Assembly: GCA_030765055.1 (NCBI GenBank)
Contig: CM060957.1
Location: 198,222,835-198,286,834 of the forward strand
From: Mantis religiosa
Lineage: Eukaryota > Arthropoda > Insecta > Mantodea > Mantidae
Length of the DNA: 64,000 bases
Reading direction: 5' to 3'
The position numbers and the translations under genes are program-made. The notes beneath the pieces are model-generated. The model saw only the letters and a program-made list of their open reading frames with translations, ran no database searches and was not told the origin of the DNA. Below, in pieces: positions 1-8,672 of this stretch (position 1 is its first letter; each line of letters begins with the position of its first letter).

Positions 1-8
1 TCGCGAAG

Positions 9-450
9 GTGGCTGAGGAGTTGATACTAGGATTGGATGCCCTCAGGAGTCACGAGGCGACGGTCGACTTCGGCAGGAAGGTCCTGCGGCTCAACGGAGA
101 ACAGGTGATACTCCGAGAGCCCGAAGAGCACCTTACAATCTGCAATGTCATCTTCAAGGAAGACGTACTTGTCCCCGTGAGAAGCGAGGTGGTGGTGGCG
201 CGACTGGAAGGTCAGCGAACCAGGAACATGTTGCTGGACCAGAAGACGCCAGTGCACGGACTGTGTGCAGCCAGGACATTATTGCCGTGACGAGAGGAGG
301 TGCCAGTGAGGCTGCTCAACCTGACAGACACCGATCACGACGTCCCGGCCGGAACAGAGTTGGGGACGTGCGAGCCCGTGGTCAGGTAACCGCAATCGAC
401 AAGACACAGGAGCCGGTGCCGACGGAATACCTGGCGCTCCAGCTGCAAGG
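9..450 (+). pseudogene. Ty3/gypsy pol fragment: aspartic protease C-terminus and linker to RT
   Basis: The first frame reads ILGLDALR, then a VDFG...VLRLNGE stretch, which is the C-terminal flap region of a Ty3/gypsy-type aspartic protease. The catalytic Asp would lie upstream of the window. From about 300 another frame reads VPVRLLNLTDTDHDVPAGTE followed by LGTCEPVV, typical of the segment between protease and reverse transcriptase in gypsy pol. The frame changes and a stop at about 465 show decay. A related copy of the linker recurs at 3400-3500. Base composition is GC-richer than the host DNA further right. I am sure of the class but not of the lineage. Confidence 0.7.
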
Positions 451-465
451 CGTACTGGATAACTG

Positions 466-508
466 AACGTGAGGCGGACATGCTACTATCTACGCTACCG
501 AGGCGGGC
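466..508 (-). repeat. SINE-3 head fragment (tRNA-like 5' end only)
   Basis: About 43 bp match the tRNA-derived head of the SINE at 3653-3907, in the same reverse orientation: the shared core reads cgctaccgaggc on the plus strand. It lies exactly where the gypsy RT N-terminus is missing. No B box or tail is present, so it is either a very short insertion or a scar left when the rest was deleted. Confidence 0.5.
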
Positions 509-1465
509 GTTCCTGGCAGGTGGCTCTAGATCCGAGACAAGGACAAGACCGCAGGCCAATGCATTTGGCAGTTCACAGTTATGCCCCTGGGCGTCTCCAA
601 CGCACCAGCTACCTTCTAACGCCTAATGGAGTCATTTATGGATGGACTAACATATGACGCCTGCCTTCTATACTTGGACATCATCATCGTCGGCAAGACC
701 TTCGAAGACCATCTGGAAAACCTGAGCAAGGTACTACAGAGACTGCAGGCGACTAATCTGAAGCTGAACGAAAAGAAATGCTAGCTCTTCCGCAAGGAAC
801 TGAATTACTTGGGACACATAATTTTAGCAACCGGAGTGGCCACAGACCCGAAGAAGACACAGACCGTGAGAGATTGGCCTCAGCCGAAGGATAAGAGAGA
901 GTTGCGCAGCTTGCTGGGGCTGTGCAGTTACTACCGCCGTTTTATCACGGGGTTCTCCAACATCGCCAAAACCCACACCCGCCTGACTGAAGAACACCGG
1001 CCCTATGTGTGGACGGACGACGCCGAAGGCGCTTTTCAGCACCTGAAGAACACCTGTGCAGTGCTCCAATTTTGGGATTTCCACAACCAGGCGGCGCATT
1101 CATTGTGGACACCAACGGCAGTGACCATTGCGTTGGACGCGTGCTATTGCAAATCCAGGACGACCACGAGCGGGCGACAGCCTACTACAGCAAGACGCTA
1201 TCCAAGGCAGAGAAGAACCACTGCGTCACCCGGCGAGAGTTACTGCCGGTAGTAAAGACCGGTATGGTCAGCCATTCCAGGTGACTGACCACTCCGCCCT
1301 AACCTGGCTATTGAGCTTTAGGAACCTGGAAGGCCAGACAGCACGTTGGGTCCAGAGGCTGCAGGAATATGACTTCAACTTTGAACATCGTAAAGGGAAG
1401 AGCCACCGTAACGCAGACGCAATGTCCCGAAGATCCTGTCTAGAGGAGTGCGGCCAGTGCACAAG
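506..1465 (+). pseudogene. Ty3/gypsy pol fragment: reverse transcriptase and RNase H
   Basis: RT begins abruptly with a WQVALDP-like motif at about 510, followed by QFTVMPLGVSNAPATF (570-620), a degenerate YLDIIIV in place of YLDDI(I/V)V (about 670), NYLGH (about 805) and a thumb region with LLGLCSYYRRFI (910-950). RNase H follows in another frame with VDTNGSDHCVG (about 1110) and YYSKTLSKAEKN (about 1190). The tail reads VTDHSALTWLL, then HRKGKSHRNADAMSR. There are at least three frameshifts, an in-frame stop at 781 and loss of the second catalytic Asp in the YxDD box, so this is a dead copy. The N-terminal RT residues are deleted, and a SINE head fragment occupies that junction. Confidence 0.8.
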
Positions 1466-1469
1466 AGTG

Positions 1470-2030
1470 GAAGAGAAGGAGCGTGCTGCAGCTGACGAGT
1501 GGTCACGGCAGTGCCTGCGGATGACTGGGACAGCGCAGGCATGAGGAGGGAGCAGCTGGCGGACGCAGACTTGGGGTCACTCTTAAGAGAAGTGGAGGCA
1601 GGGACAAGGCAAACCTGGGAAGATGTCGCACCAGGGAACGCCACATACACGTCCTACTACGCCCACTGGGACTCACTGATGACAAGGGACGGCGTGCTAT
1701 TCCAGGTATGGGAATCGCCTGATGGGAAGACGCAAAGAGAACAGTTGGTACTTACCCGAAGCAAGTTTCCGGAAAGCTTGGAGGAAGTGCACGCAGGTAC
1801 TTCAGGAGAACACCTGAGGAGAACACTTCCGGAGGAAACATCCGACCGAGGCAACAAGTACCTGATGGTCGTGGACTACTTCACCAAGTGGCCGGAGGTA
1901 TATGCCATCGCTAACTAGGAGGCGAAGACAATCACAGACTGCCTCGTGGAACAAGTCTTCTGCCGATTTGGGGTGCCGTTAGAGCTACACAGCGACCAGG
2001 GCACTAATTTTGAGTACAACCAGAGTACAA
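1470..2030 (+). pseudogene. Ty3/gypsy pol fragment: integrase core, truncated
   Basis: After a spacer with little similarity, 1840-2010 reads KYLMVVDYFTKWPEVYAI, a stop, then EAKTITDCLVEQVFCRFGVP and SDQGTNFE. These hold the first two catalytic Asp residues of a retroelement DDE integrase core. The zinc-binding HHCC domain is reduced or deleted upstream, with FPESLEEVHAGTSGEHLRRT a possible remnant. Similarity stops at about 2015, where LTR-like sequence begins. A C-terminal integrase piece from a second, related copy lies at 3560-4380. Confidence 0.75.
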
Positions 2031-2186
2031 CAGTGGAAGTTGAGGAAGCTGTTTGTTACTGTCGTCGACGTTGGTGTTGTATGTGTAATGTAATGTTGTT
2101 GCGTGAGAACTGAACAGTGTATTTCTACGCAGATAAAGAACATTTAGAATTTAAGCAAACTGGACTTTTAATTCCACGAAAACACA
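2031..2186 (+). repeat. Partial gypsy LTR (U5-like end)
   Basis: The segment ends with tggacttttaattccacga, nearly identical to the end of the complete LTR at 4381-4727. It is followed directly by a gag-like coding region, as expected for a 5' LTR and leader. The left part of the LTR is missing, so this is the junction between the pol fragment of one copy and the 5' end of a second. No clear primer-binding site was recognised. Confidence 0.5.
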
Positions 2187-2199
2187 ACGTCACATTATG

Positions 2200-3345
2200 T
2201 AAATCATTTCGGCCCTCGCCGAAAAATTTGAGGAACAGTAGGACGGCTTGAGGGATGACGTCACGGAGCTGGAAAAGCGGATGGGCCAAGTGGACGAGCG
2301 CGTCGAAGATCTGGCGAGCCACGTTAACAACTTAGAGGGAAATGCCGAAACCAACACTAGGCCCCTGAAGGCCATTGTAGAAGACGTCGTCAGCAGAAGG
2401 ATGGCAGATTTAGAGGCCGATGTGTGCAGACGCGACACTACATCTGCGCGCGTGAAAACGCCGAAGTATGTATGTATTTATTGACTGCAAATGGGTACTA
2501 CCCGGTGGCAGAGTTAAGAATACAGATCAAATTACAAATACTAGATTTACAACAATAACACAGCAAACAATACATACATGATATTATTTTACTTTAGTCA
2601 CTTAAACCATATCTAATTACTTTTCTATTTACATATCATATACCATTATAATTCAAAAGTTAAACCATAAACCACCTAGATTTTTTCTAAATTTCTTCAG
2701 CGACAGGGGACAGCCCTGAAAGACTGCTACAGGCAATTCATTCCATTCTTCAATGGTTCTATTAACAGAAGAACATTTTCCTACGTCGGTTCTGTATCTT
2801 CTACCCTTAATTTTATACCTATGATCGTTTCGTCCATAATGACGGCACGTATGACGGCACGTATGACGGCACGTCCACGTTTGAAGTCTTCCTCCGCCAA
2901 TTCGACACAGTGGCCAAGCACAAGTGGTCACCAGAGGAGGAGGCCGCACAGTTAATAGCCAGCCTCCAAGGACAGGCCGCAACAGTCCTGAATGCGTTGC
3001 AGACAGTGGCGGCGACAAGGACATCTGGGAGACCCTGGACAACCACCCCGGAACCGCTTAGCCGCAGCCTAACGCAGCCAACTGAAGTCAAAAACGGAGC
3101 AGCCAGGGGAGACGCAGCAGGTGTCCGCCCTGGCAATTATACAGCTTGCCAGCAAATCCTTGGTCGACCTCACACCTGAATTCGTATCCCGGAAAGCCAC
3201 CTACACCTTCGTTGACGGGGTGCTAGACTTTGAGATATGTCAGCGCCTAATGCTCGGCGACTACAAAACCATCTACGAGGCGCTAACGGCAGCATTGAGG
3301 TTGGAGGCGGCCAAGGTGACGGCTACTCTGGCGTCAAGAACACGG
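2200..3345 (+). pseudogene. Ty3/gypsy gag, interrupted by a LINE tail
   Basis: At 2248-2465 the frame encodes a short coiled coil (DELEKRMGQVDERVEDLASHV-like heptads). The capsid part resumes at about 2870 with FEVFLRQFDTVAKHKWS and AAQLIASLQGQAATVLNAL, and after a frameshift continues at 3121-3345 with LASKSLVDLTPEFVSRKATY. These are hallmarks of the retrotransposon gag domain. A minus-strand LINE 3' fragment (2466-2845) splits it within the motif that would normally read PKYDGT. No zinc knuckle is visible, and the region after 3345 jumps straight to the protease-RT linker. Confidence 0.7.
2466..2845 (-). mobile_element. 5'-truncated LINE 3' end (ORF2 C-terminus plus 3' UTR)
   Basis: On the minus strand 2653-2830 encodes YRTDVGKCSSVNRTIEEWN followed by ELPVAVFQG and LKKFRKNL. 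This is the conserved tail of many arthropod LINE ORF2 proteins. It is followed by an AT-rich 3' UTR and an atac-type microsatellite tail at 2466-2480. It lies inside gypsy gag. The gag bases tatgacggcacg appear three times in tandem at its 5' side, which looks like an expanded target duplication. Confidence 0.65.
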
Positions 3346-3359
3346 AGTATCCTCTACAC

Positions 3360-3640
3360 TGCAAAACGAAGACCAGCCGGGACATTGTTACCTTGCCGAG
3401 AGGAGGTGCCAGTGAGGCTTCTATACACAACAGACACCGCTCACGACGTCCAGGCCGGGACGGTGTTGGGGACGTGCGAACTTGTGGTCAGCGTAACACC
3501 AATCGTTCAGACCCATGAGCCGATTCAAACAACACCTGGGTCCCCGGCTGGAAGGCTTATTGGAGAGGTGCATCAAGACTCTGGAAGAACACCTGAGAAA
3601 GCTCGTGGACAGCCATCAGCGAGACTACGACGTCAAGGTG
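3360..3640 (+). pseudogene. Ty3/gypsy pol scraps: protease-RT linker joined to integrase
   Basis: At 3400-3500 the frame reads EEVPVRLLYTTDTAHDV then AGTVLGTCELVV, a second version of the linker at 300-400. At about 3560-3640 it jumps to an integrase segment (LERCIKTLEEH, then VDSHQRDYDVKVPLFL). All of RT and RNase H is deleted between them, so this element is an internally deleted copy. The integrase continues at 3908 after a SINE. Confidence 0.6.
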
Positions 3641-3652
3641 CCACTGTTCTTG

Positions 3653-3907
3653 TGCGTGTGATGTGTGGGTGTGTAATTTACGTCCTCCAACATTAAGTCA
3701 CATCGGACGATGAATGGAAGGGGTCAAATGCTGCTCAAATGAGTCCGGGGTCCAAGGAACTTAGAGCTACTCGACATTCGTCATTTAGGATAAGGGAAAA
3801 CCTGGAAAAAAAAACGTTATCCGGGTAACTCACCCTAACCAAGATTCGAACCCGGGACATCTTGAGCGTGAGGCAGACAAGCTACCACATACGCTACCGA
3901 GGCTGGC
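3653..3907 (-). mobile_element. SINE-3, tRNA-derived, in gypsy integrase, 13-bp target duplication
   Basis: Reverse-complemented, the right end reads as a tRNA-like head with a B box (ggttcgaatct) and an upstream cggtagcgtatgtgg A-box-like stretch, then a unique body ending near 3654. The insertion is flanked by the perfect 13-bp repeat gccactgttcttg at 3640-3652 and 3908-3920. Removing it rejoins the integrase reading (VKVPLFLLAYRSS). This is a textbook target-primed insertion. Confidence 0.85.
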
Positions 3908-4380
3908 GCCACTGTTCTTGCTGGCCTACCGCTCGTCAGCAGACAGCACCACTGGGATGACGCCAGCCAGCTTTATGTACGGCCGAGAGTTATGCCTCGC
4001 TTGTGACCTGGCATTTGGGAGCCCCCCGGACGCGAAAAAGCTAGGAACTGAGAATGTGGAGAACCTATTGGACCGTCTCCACGACATGCATGAAATGGCT
4101 CGACAGAACACCCAGAAGGCGAGTGACCACATGAAGATCCTAAACGACGGGCAAGCCAACAGCCAAGGGTGCCAGCAAGGTAACCTGGTCTGGTTGTACC
4201 GCCCAACCCGGACCAAGAGACGCTACCCAAAGCTTCAGCAGCCATGGCAAGGACCAAACCGGCTGTTGAACAATATTAACGACGTGATCTACCGCATCCA
4301 GAAGGTGCCCCGAGGAAAGATGTTGGTGGTACACCTGTATCGTTTGACCTGCTACGATGGTGCTGTTTGGGAAAGACTAG
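3908..4380 (+). pseudogene. Ty3/gypsy integrase C-terminus
   Basis: The frame from 3918 reads LAYRSSADSTTGMTPASF, YGRELCLACDLAFG, then a helical region and QGNLVWLYRPTRTK, the start of the GPY/F-type C-terminal domain (QPWQGPNRLL, VYRIQ-like, VVHLYRL). The reading frame is open to 4454 and runs straight into the 3' LTR at 4381, the usual layout for gypsy elements without an env gene. The catalytic Glu region is truncated at the left by the internal deletion. Confidence 0.8.
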
Positions 4381-4727
4381 TGTTAAGGAAGGAGCAGTGT
4401 CGAGGGCCCATTGTTCATCGAGTCGGCGCGGGCGGCAGTGCAGTGAGTAGATAAAAGCACGCCGAAACGGTGGGGGAAGTAGACGGATTTCTCGAGAGTT
4501 CGTCTTTGTTATAGTGCGGTCTTGATTGGGAAAATTCCGGAATGGGAGTAATCTATAAAAAGGCAGCCCGCCCGTGACAGTGAGTCAGTCGGTAATTGAA
4601 CTCGCGTGTGTGAGCAGCTGTGTCATGGTCGTTGACCTTGCAGGTAGTATTATATATGTGATGGACTCCTGAATCTGTAAAAAGCAATTTTTAGTGTTTG
4701 TAGCCTGGACTTTTAATTTCACGAACA
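4381..4727 (+). repeat. Gypsy 3' LTR (347 bp)
   Basis: The segment starts tgttaagg and ends acgaaca, so it has TG...CA termini. It contains a TATA box (tataaaaagg) near 4555 and a GC-rich region upstream of it. It directly follows the integrase C-terminus. The right end abuts PLE-derived sequence. Its last 20 bp match the partial LTR at 2170-2186. Confidence 0.65.
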
Positions 4728-4780
4728 TCAAAGTCAGGATTTAACACATTATCCACTTATTTCTCATTTACTATTGCCGA
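4728..4780 (-). pseudogene. PLE-E reverse transcriptase, left remainder
   Basis: The minus strand reads SAIVNEK, a stop, then VDNVLN, continuing the Penelope-type reverse transcriptase that stops at 10794 on the other side of the big LINE. The 12 bases 4769-4780 (tactattgccga) are repeated at 10782-10793. The PLE is cut off on the left by the gypsy LTR. Confidence 0.6.
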
Positions 4781-4976
4781 GTGAGTGAATGTGGTGTTTA
4801 AGGGCCCGTCGACAACCAGGTCATTTGGGCCCCAAGTCAACATTAAAACCTAAAAACTATAAAAATTTAGCTAAAACGGTAAAATATAATAAAATCACTC
4901 AACTGCTAAAAGAACATTAAAAACGATCTAAAAACTCTTACTTTAAAAACTCTAAAAGTAATAAATATAAAATAAG

Positions 4977-7900
4977 TTACACTTGTTTATTAAAACCTAT
5001 TTTAAAAATAAACCGCAGTGCCTTATCCACGGCCACTGGGTCGTCACCTAAAACACCTTGCAAGTTAGTCCCCAAGCCCAAAGACTGGCGAACGCGGGCG
5101 TACTGCGGGCAATGCAGCAGTACGTGCCGCACCGTGAGGCGTACTGAACACGAGGCACACACAGGGGCCGGTTCCCCTCTTAGCAGATGGCCATGAGTTG
5201 CTCGTGTGTGCCCAATTCTCAGCCGGGTGAGTATCACCTCGGCTCGCCGGTTATCCCTGCAGGAAGTTAGCCAGGGTTGTACGCTCTCCTTTATACCCCG
5301 TAGTTGTGTGCCTTCTATAGCTGTCCAGGATTGCTGCCAAGCAGAAAGGAGATGGCGACGGAATAAACGTTGCACATCCTGGAATGGCACCGTAGTTGTT
5401 AAACTCCGGGGCAAACGGCAAGCGGACTTAGCAGCCGCGTCCGCCTCTTCGTTCCCGGAAATCCCCACATGGCCTGGGGTCCAAGTAAAAACAAAATGGT
5501 ATCCTCGACCTAGCATTTGCGAGATCTGGGCCTGTATTTTTAAAACAAGGGAGTGGGCGGCAGTGTGCTGTTGCAAGGCCTGAAGAGCACTTAGATAGTC
5601 TGTGCAAACAATAAAAGAGCCAGGGGCTAACTTGCAAATAAAAAGGAGCATATAGTAAATGGCATACAGCTCTGCTGAGAAGACCGAATTTGAGTCCAGA
5701 AGTCGAAATTTGTGAGCCTCACCGTTAACGAAGAACGCGCAACCCGTAGCGTTACCTAACTGAGAACCGTCTGTAAAGACCGGAACATAGTTAGGGTAAC
5801 GGCCCAGTAATTCGGCAAAAAGTTGTTGGAACACCGAATGTGGAGTAGCGAGTCTAGAATTGTTTGAAAGAGCGAGATCGAACTGCGCACGATTGAGCTG
5901 CCATGCAGGATAGGGGCAGATGGACGACCTCTCCACGCGAGGCATTCGGATGCCATGGGAATGTAGGTGATCCCGAAATCTTATTCCCACGGGGCGTGTC
6001 CGAGAACCAGGGCGCATATAACGGTGGACTAAATCTGGACACAGAACTGGTTTAAAACATGGATGATTGGGATAACTTGCCAACTTCGAGACGTATGAGC
6101 AGAGTAAGAGCGAGCGACGAATATGCAGTGGAGGTTCGCCTGAGTCTGCATACAGGCAGTCGACTCGACTGGTGCGGAAAGCTCCTGTGGCAAGGCGGAT
6201 GCCAGTATGATGTACGGTGTCTAAAAGGCGAAGTTTAGAGGCGGTCGCTGCGCCATAAATAAAACTGCCATAGTCCAGCTTGGACCGAACCAGAGATCGG
6301 TACAGCCTCAACATTACCGTGCGATCGCCCCCCCAAGATGCTCCAGATAATAACTTCAGCACCCGAAGAGAACGATCGCAAGAGGCTCGAAGGTGACGAA
6401 TGTGGTGCTCCCAATTGAGTTGTCGGTCCAAGTAGAGGCCCAAGAACTTCAGGTGCGAGACAAATGGCAGGGGTGTGCCGTTCAAATGAAGATCAGGAGG
6501 CGGGTGAATACCTCGTAGGCGGTGGAAGTGGATACACTGCGTCTTCGCAGCTGAAAAACGGAAGCCGGTTTGAAGCGTCCAAGCTGCTAGCTGGGTGATG
6601 GTCAGCTGCAGTTGGCGCTCAATGTGATCTATGTTGGCAGACCTATAATAGATAGCGAAGTCGTCAACATAGAGGGATGATGGAATTCCACTTCTAACGG
6701 CACTAGTGATGCCGTTAATCGCTACGGCAAAAAGGGTGACGCTCAAAATTGAACCTTGAGGTACGCCGTTCTCCTGTATCCGCTCCCGTGATATCGTGTT
6801 TCCTATGCGAACCCGAAAACGGCGAAGTTTTAAGAAGTTGCATAGGAATTCGGGTAGATGACCACGCATACCGTAATCATGTAGGTTACGGAGTATGCCG
6901 TACCGCCAGGTGGTGTCATAAGCCTTCTCCAGGTCGAGGAACACGCCCACGGCATGCTGCTTCAGTAGAAAGGCATCAGAAATATACCCCTCAAGGCGTG
7001 TTAGGTTATCGACACTTGAGCGATGGCGACGAAAACCGCATTGCAAGTTGGACAGATGGTTATGTTTTTCTAGCCACCAATTTAGCCGAGCGTTTATCAT
7101 CCGCTCGAAGGTCTTACAGATGACACTCGTCAAGCAAATGGGGCGGTAGCTAGATGGTAGCGTGCGGTCCTTTCCGGGTCGAGGGATGGGGATGACAATA
7201 CCCTCTCGCCAGGAGGAAGGGAAAACCCGCTCATGCCAAATGCGGTTATAGATGTTTAGAAGGAAACATAGTGCCTCAGATGGAAGATGTAGCAGCATCT
7301 GTCGGTGTACGTCATCGGGACCTGGAGAGGAATCCTTTGCTAACGCCAGAGAATGGGCGAGCTCGGCTGCGGTAAAGGGTTGGTTGTACGGCTCGGTGCA
7401 GTCACTATTAAAATTAAGTGGTACCCGCTCCGCCTTTTCCTTAATAGGCAGGAAGAGAGCGTCATAGCGGGCAGTTTGGCTCGTGGCAGCAAATGTGGTA
7501 GCTAGGGCTTCAGCTATGTCCTGCTCGGTGGTGTACATGGAACCGTTGATGGCAAGGCCGGGAATTACCGTCCGGCGATACTTGCCATACATCCGCCGAA
7601 CAGCTGACCATACTTGTTGGGTAGAGCTGCGCCGGGAAAGCGAAGACACAAATGCTTCCCAAGATTTACGCTTTGCGTTGCGCAGTATAAAGCGTGCCCT
7701 AGCGCGAGAACGTTTGAAGGCGACGAAGTTCGCTTCCGTCGGGTGCCGCTGAAAAATGCGCAAAGCACGTTTGCGTGCTTTGACAGCCAAACTACATTCC
7801 TCGGACCACCACGGTACAGGAATACGACGTGGTGTAGGTGAGCCTCGAGGAATGCTGGATTCTGCTGCGAGCAGGATCGAGCAAGTAAAATATTCGACCA

Positions 7901-8663
7901 TTTCGTCGATGGTGTCGAAACTGTCATCGATAAGGTTTATCAGGGAATGGAATTTTCCCCAAATAGCTTTGGAAATAATCCAGCGAGGATGTCGAGAAGG
8001 TACACATTGGCGGCCAGAAAAATGAATGTTAATGGGGTAATGATCACTGCCAAAGAGGTCGGAAAGTACTGACCACTCAAGTAGTGGTACTAGTGACGGA
8101 CTGCAGAAAGAAAGGTCTAGTACGGAATGTGTACCATAAGCGGATGATAGGAATGTCGGGTCACCAGTATTTAGCAGAAGCAGGTCAGACTTATCGAAGA
8201 CGTCTACGAGGAGGCATCCACGGGCGTCATCGGTGTCTGATCCCCAGAGCGTGTGCTTGGCATTGAAATCTCCCACAAGGAGTAGTGGTGAGGGGAGCTG
8301 AGCCAATAGAGCTTGAAGATCACGCTCTGGAACTATACTGAGCGGCGGCAGGTACATGTTGCATATGGTAAAACTGATGCTCTCCAGCTGTAGTCGAACG
8401 GCAACAGCTTGCAATGGTGTGGTGAGAGGAACGTGGGCGGCTGAGATGTTAGGCGCCACTAAGGTAGCAACGCCACCGCTTGCACGCATACCTGCAAGAG
8501 AGTCGCTTCTAAATGCAGAGAAAGACTGAAGGTGTAACGAGTGATTGGGATGTAAGTGGGTTTCCTGGAGACAAATAATTGATGGTGACCGTTGAGAAAC
8601 TAAATGTTGTAGGTCTTGAGCACGAGCTCGAAAACCATTGACATTCCACTGGATTATTTCCAT
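4977..8663 (-). CDS. LINE ORF2: endonuclease, reverse transcriptase, RNase H
   Basis: This 1228-residue polyprotein carries an AP-like endonuclease with WNVNGFRAR near the start, QETHL at about 35, GDFNAKHTLWGS at about 135 and SDHYP at about 208. The RT domain shows RPICLT, GFRRHRSSVDNL, FLDLEKAYDT, GVPQGSILSVTLF and the catalytic LYVDDF box at about 664. RNase H follows with VFTDGS at about 964, AELYAI, CTDYLSAL and PGHVGISGNEEAD at about 1078. The C-terminus has a CX2CX7HX4C knuckle (CASC...RHVLLHC). It would nick target DNA and copy the element RNA at the nick. All catalytic residues I can check are present and there is no internal stop. It starts 9 nt after ORF1, so translation by reinitiation or coupling is likely. 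Confidence 0.93.
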   Translation of the reverse strand: MEIIQWNVNGFRARAQDLQHLVSQRSPSIICLQETHLHPNHSLHLQSFSAFRSDSLAGMRASGGVATLVAPNISAAHVPLTTPLQAVAVRLQLESISFTICNMYLPPLSIVPERDLQALLAQLPSPLLLVGDFNAKHTLWGSDTDDARGCLLVDVFDKSDLLLLNTGDPTFLSSAYGTHSVLDLSFCSPSLVPLLEWSVLSDLFGSDHYPINIHFSGRQCVPSRHPRWIISKAIWGKFHSLINLIDDSFDTIDEMVEYFTCSILLAAESSIPRGSPTPRRIPVPWWSEECSLAVKARKRALRIFQRHPTEANFVAFKRSRARARFILRNAKRKSWEAFVSSLSRRSSTQQVWSAVRRMYGKYRRTVIPGLAINGSMYTTEQDIAEALATTFAATSQTARYDALFLPIKEKAERVPLNFNSDCTEPYNQPFTAAELAHSLALAKDSSPGPDDVHRQMLLHLPSEALCFLLNIYNRIWHERVFPSSWREGIVIPIPRPGKDRTLPSSYRPICLTSVICKTFERMINARLNWWLEKHNHLSNLQCGFRRHRSSVDNLTRLEGYISDAFLLKQHAVGVFLDLEKAYDTTWRYGILRNLHDYGMRGHLPEFLCNFLKLRRFRVRIGNTISRERIQENGVPQGSILSVTLFAVAINGITSAVRSGIPSSLYVDDFAIYYRSANIDHIERQLQLTITQLAAWTLQTGFRFSAAKTQCIHFHRLRGIHPPPDLHLNGTPLPFVSHLKFLGLYLDRQLNWEHHIRHLRASCDRSLRVLKLLSGASWGGDRTVMLRLYRSLVRSKLDYGSFIYGAATASKLRLLDTVHHTGIRLATGAFRTSRVDCLYADSGEPPLHIRRSLLLCSYVSKLASYPNHPCFKPVLCPDLVHRYMRPGSRTRPVGIRFRDHLHSHGIRMPRVERSSICPYPAWQLNRAQFDLALSNNSRLATPHSVFQQLFAELLGRYPNYVPVFTDGSQLGNATGCAFFVNGEAHKFRLLDSNSVFSAELYAIYYMLLFICKLAPGSFIVCTDYLSALQALQQHTAAHSLVLKIQAQISQMLGRGYHFVFTWTPGHVGISGNEEADAAAKSACRLPRSLTTTVPFQDVQRLFRRHLLSAWQQSWTAIEGTQLRGIKESVQPWLTSCRDNRRAEVILTRLRIGHTRATHGHLLRGEPAPVCASCSVRLTVRHVLLHCPQYARVRQSLGLGTNLQGVLGDDPVAVDKALRFIFKIGFNKQV

Positions 8664-8672
8664 AAAGTGTTT

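Noticed and set aside
7252..7467. Plus-strand ORFs across the 6-kb LINE
   Set aside because: They are shadows of the minus-strand ORF2, which has all domain motifs.
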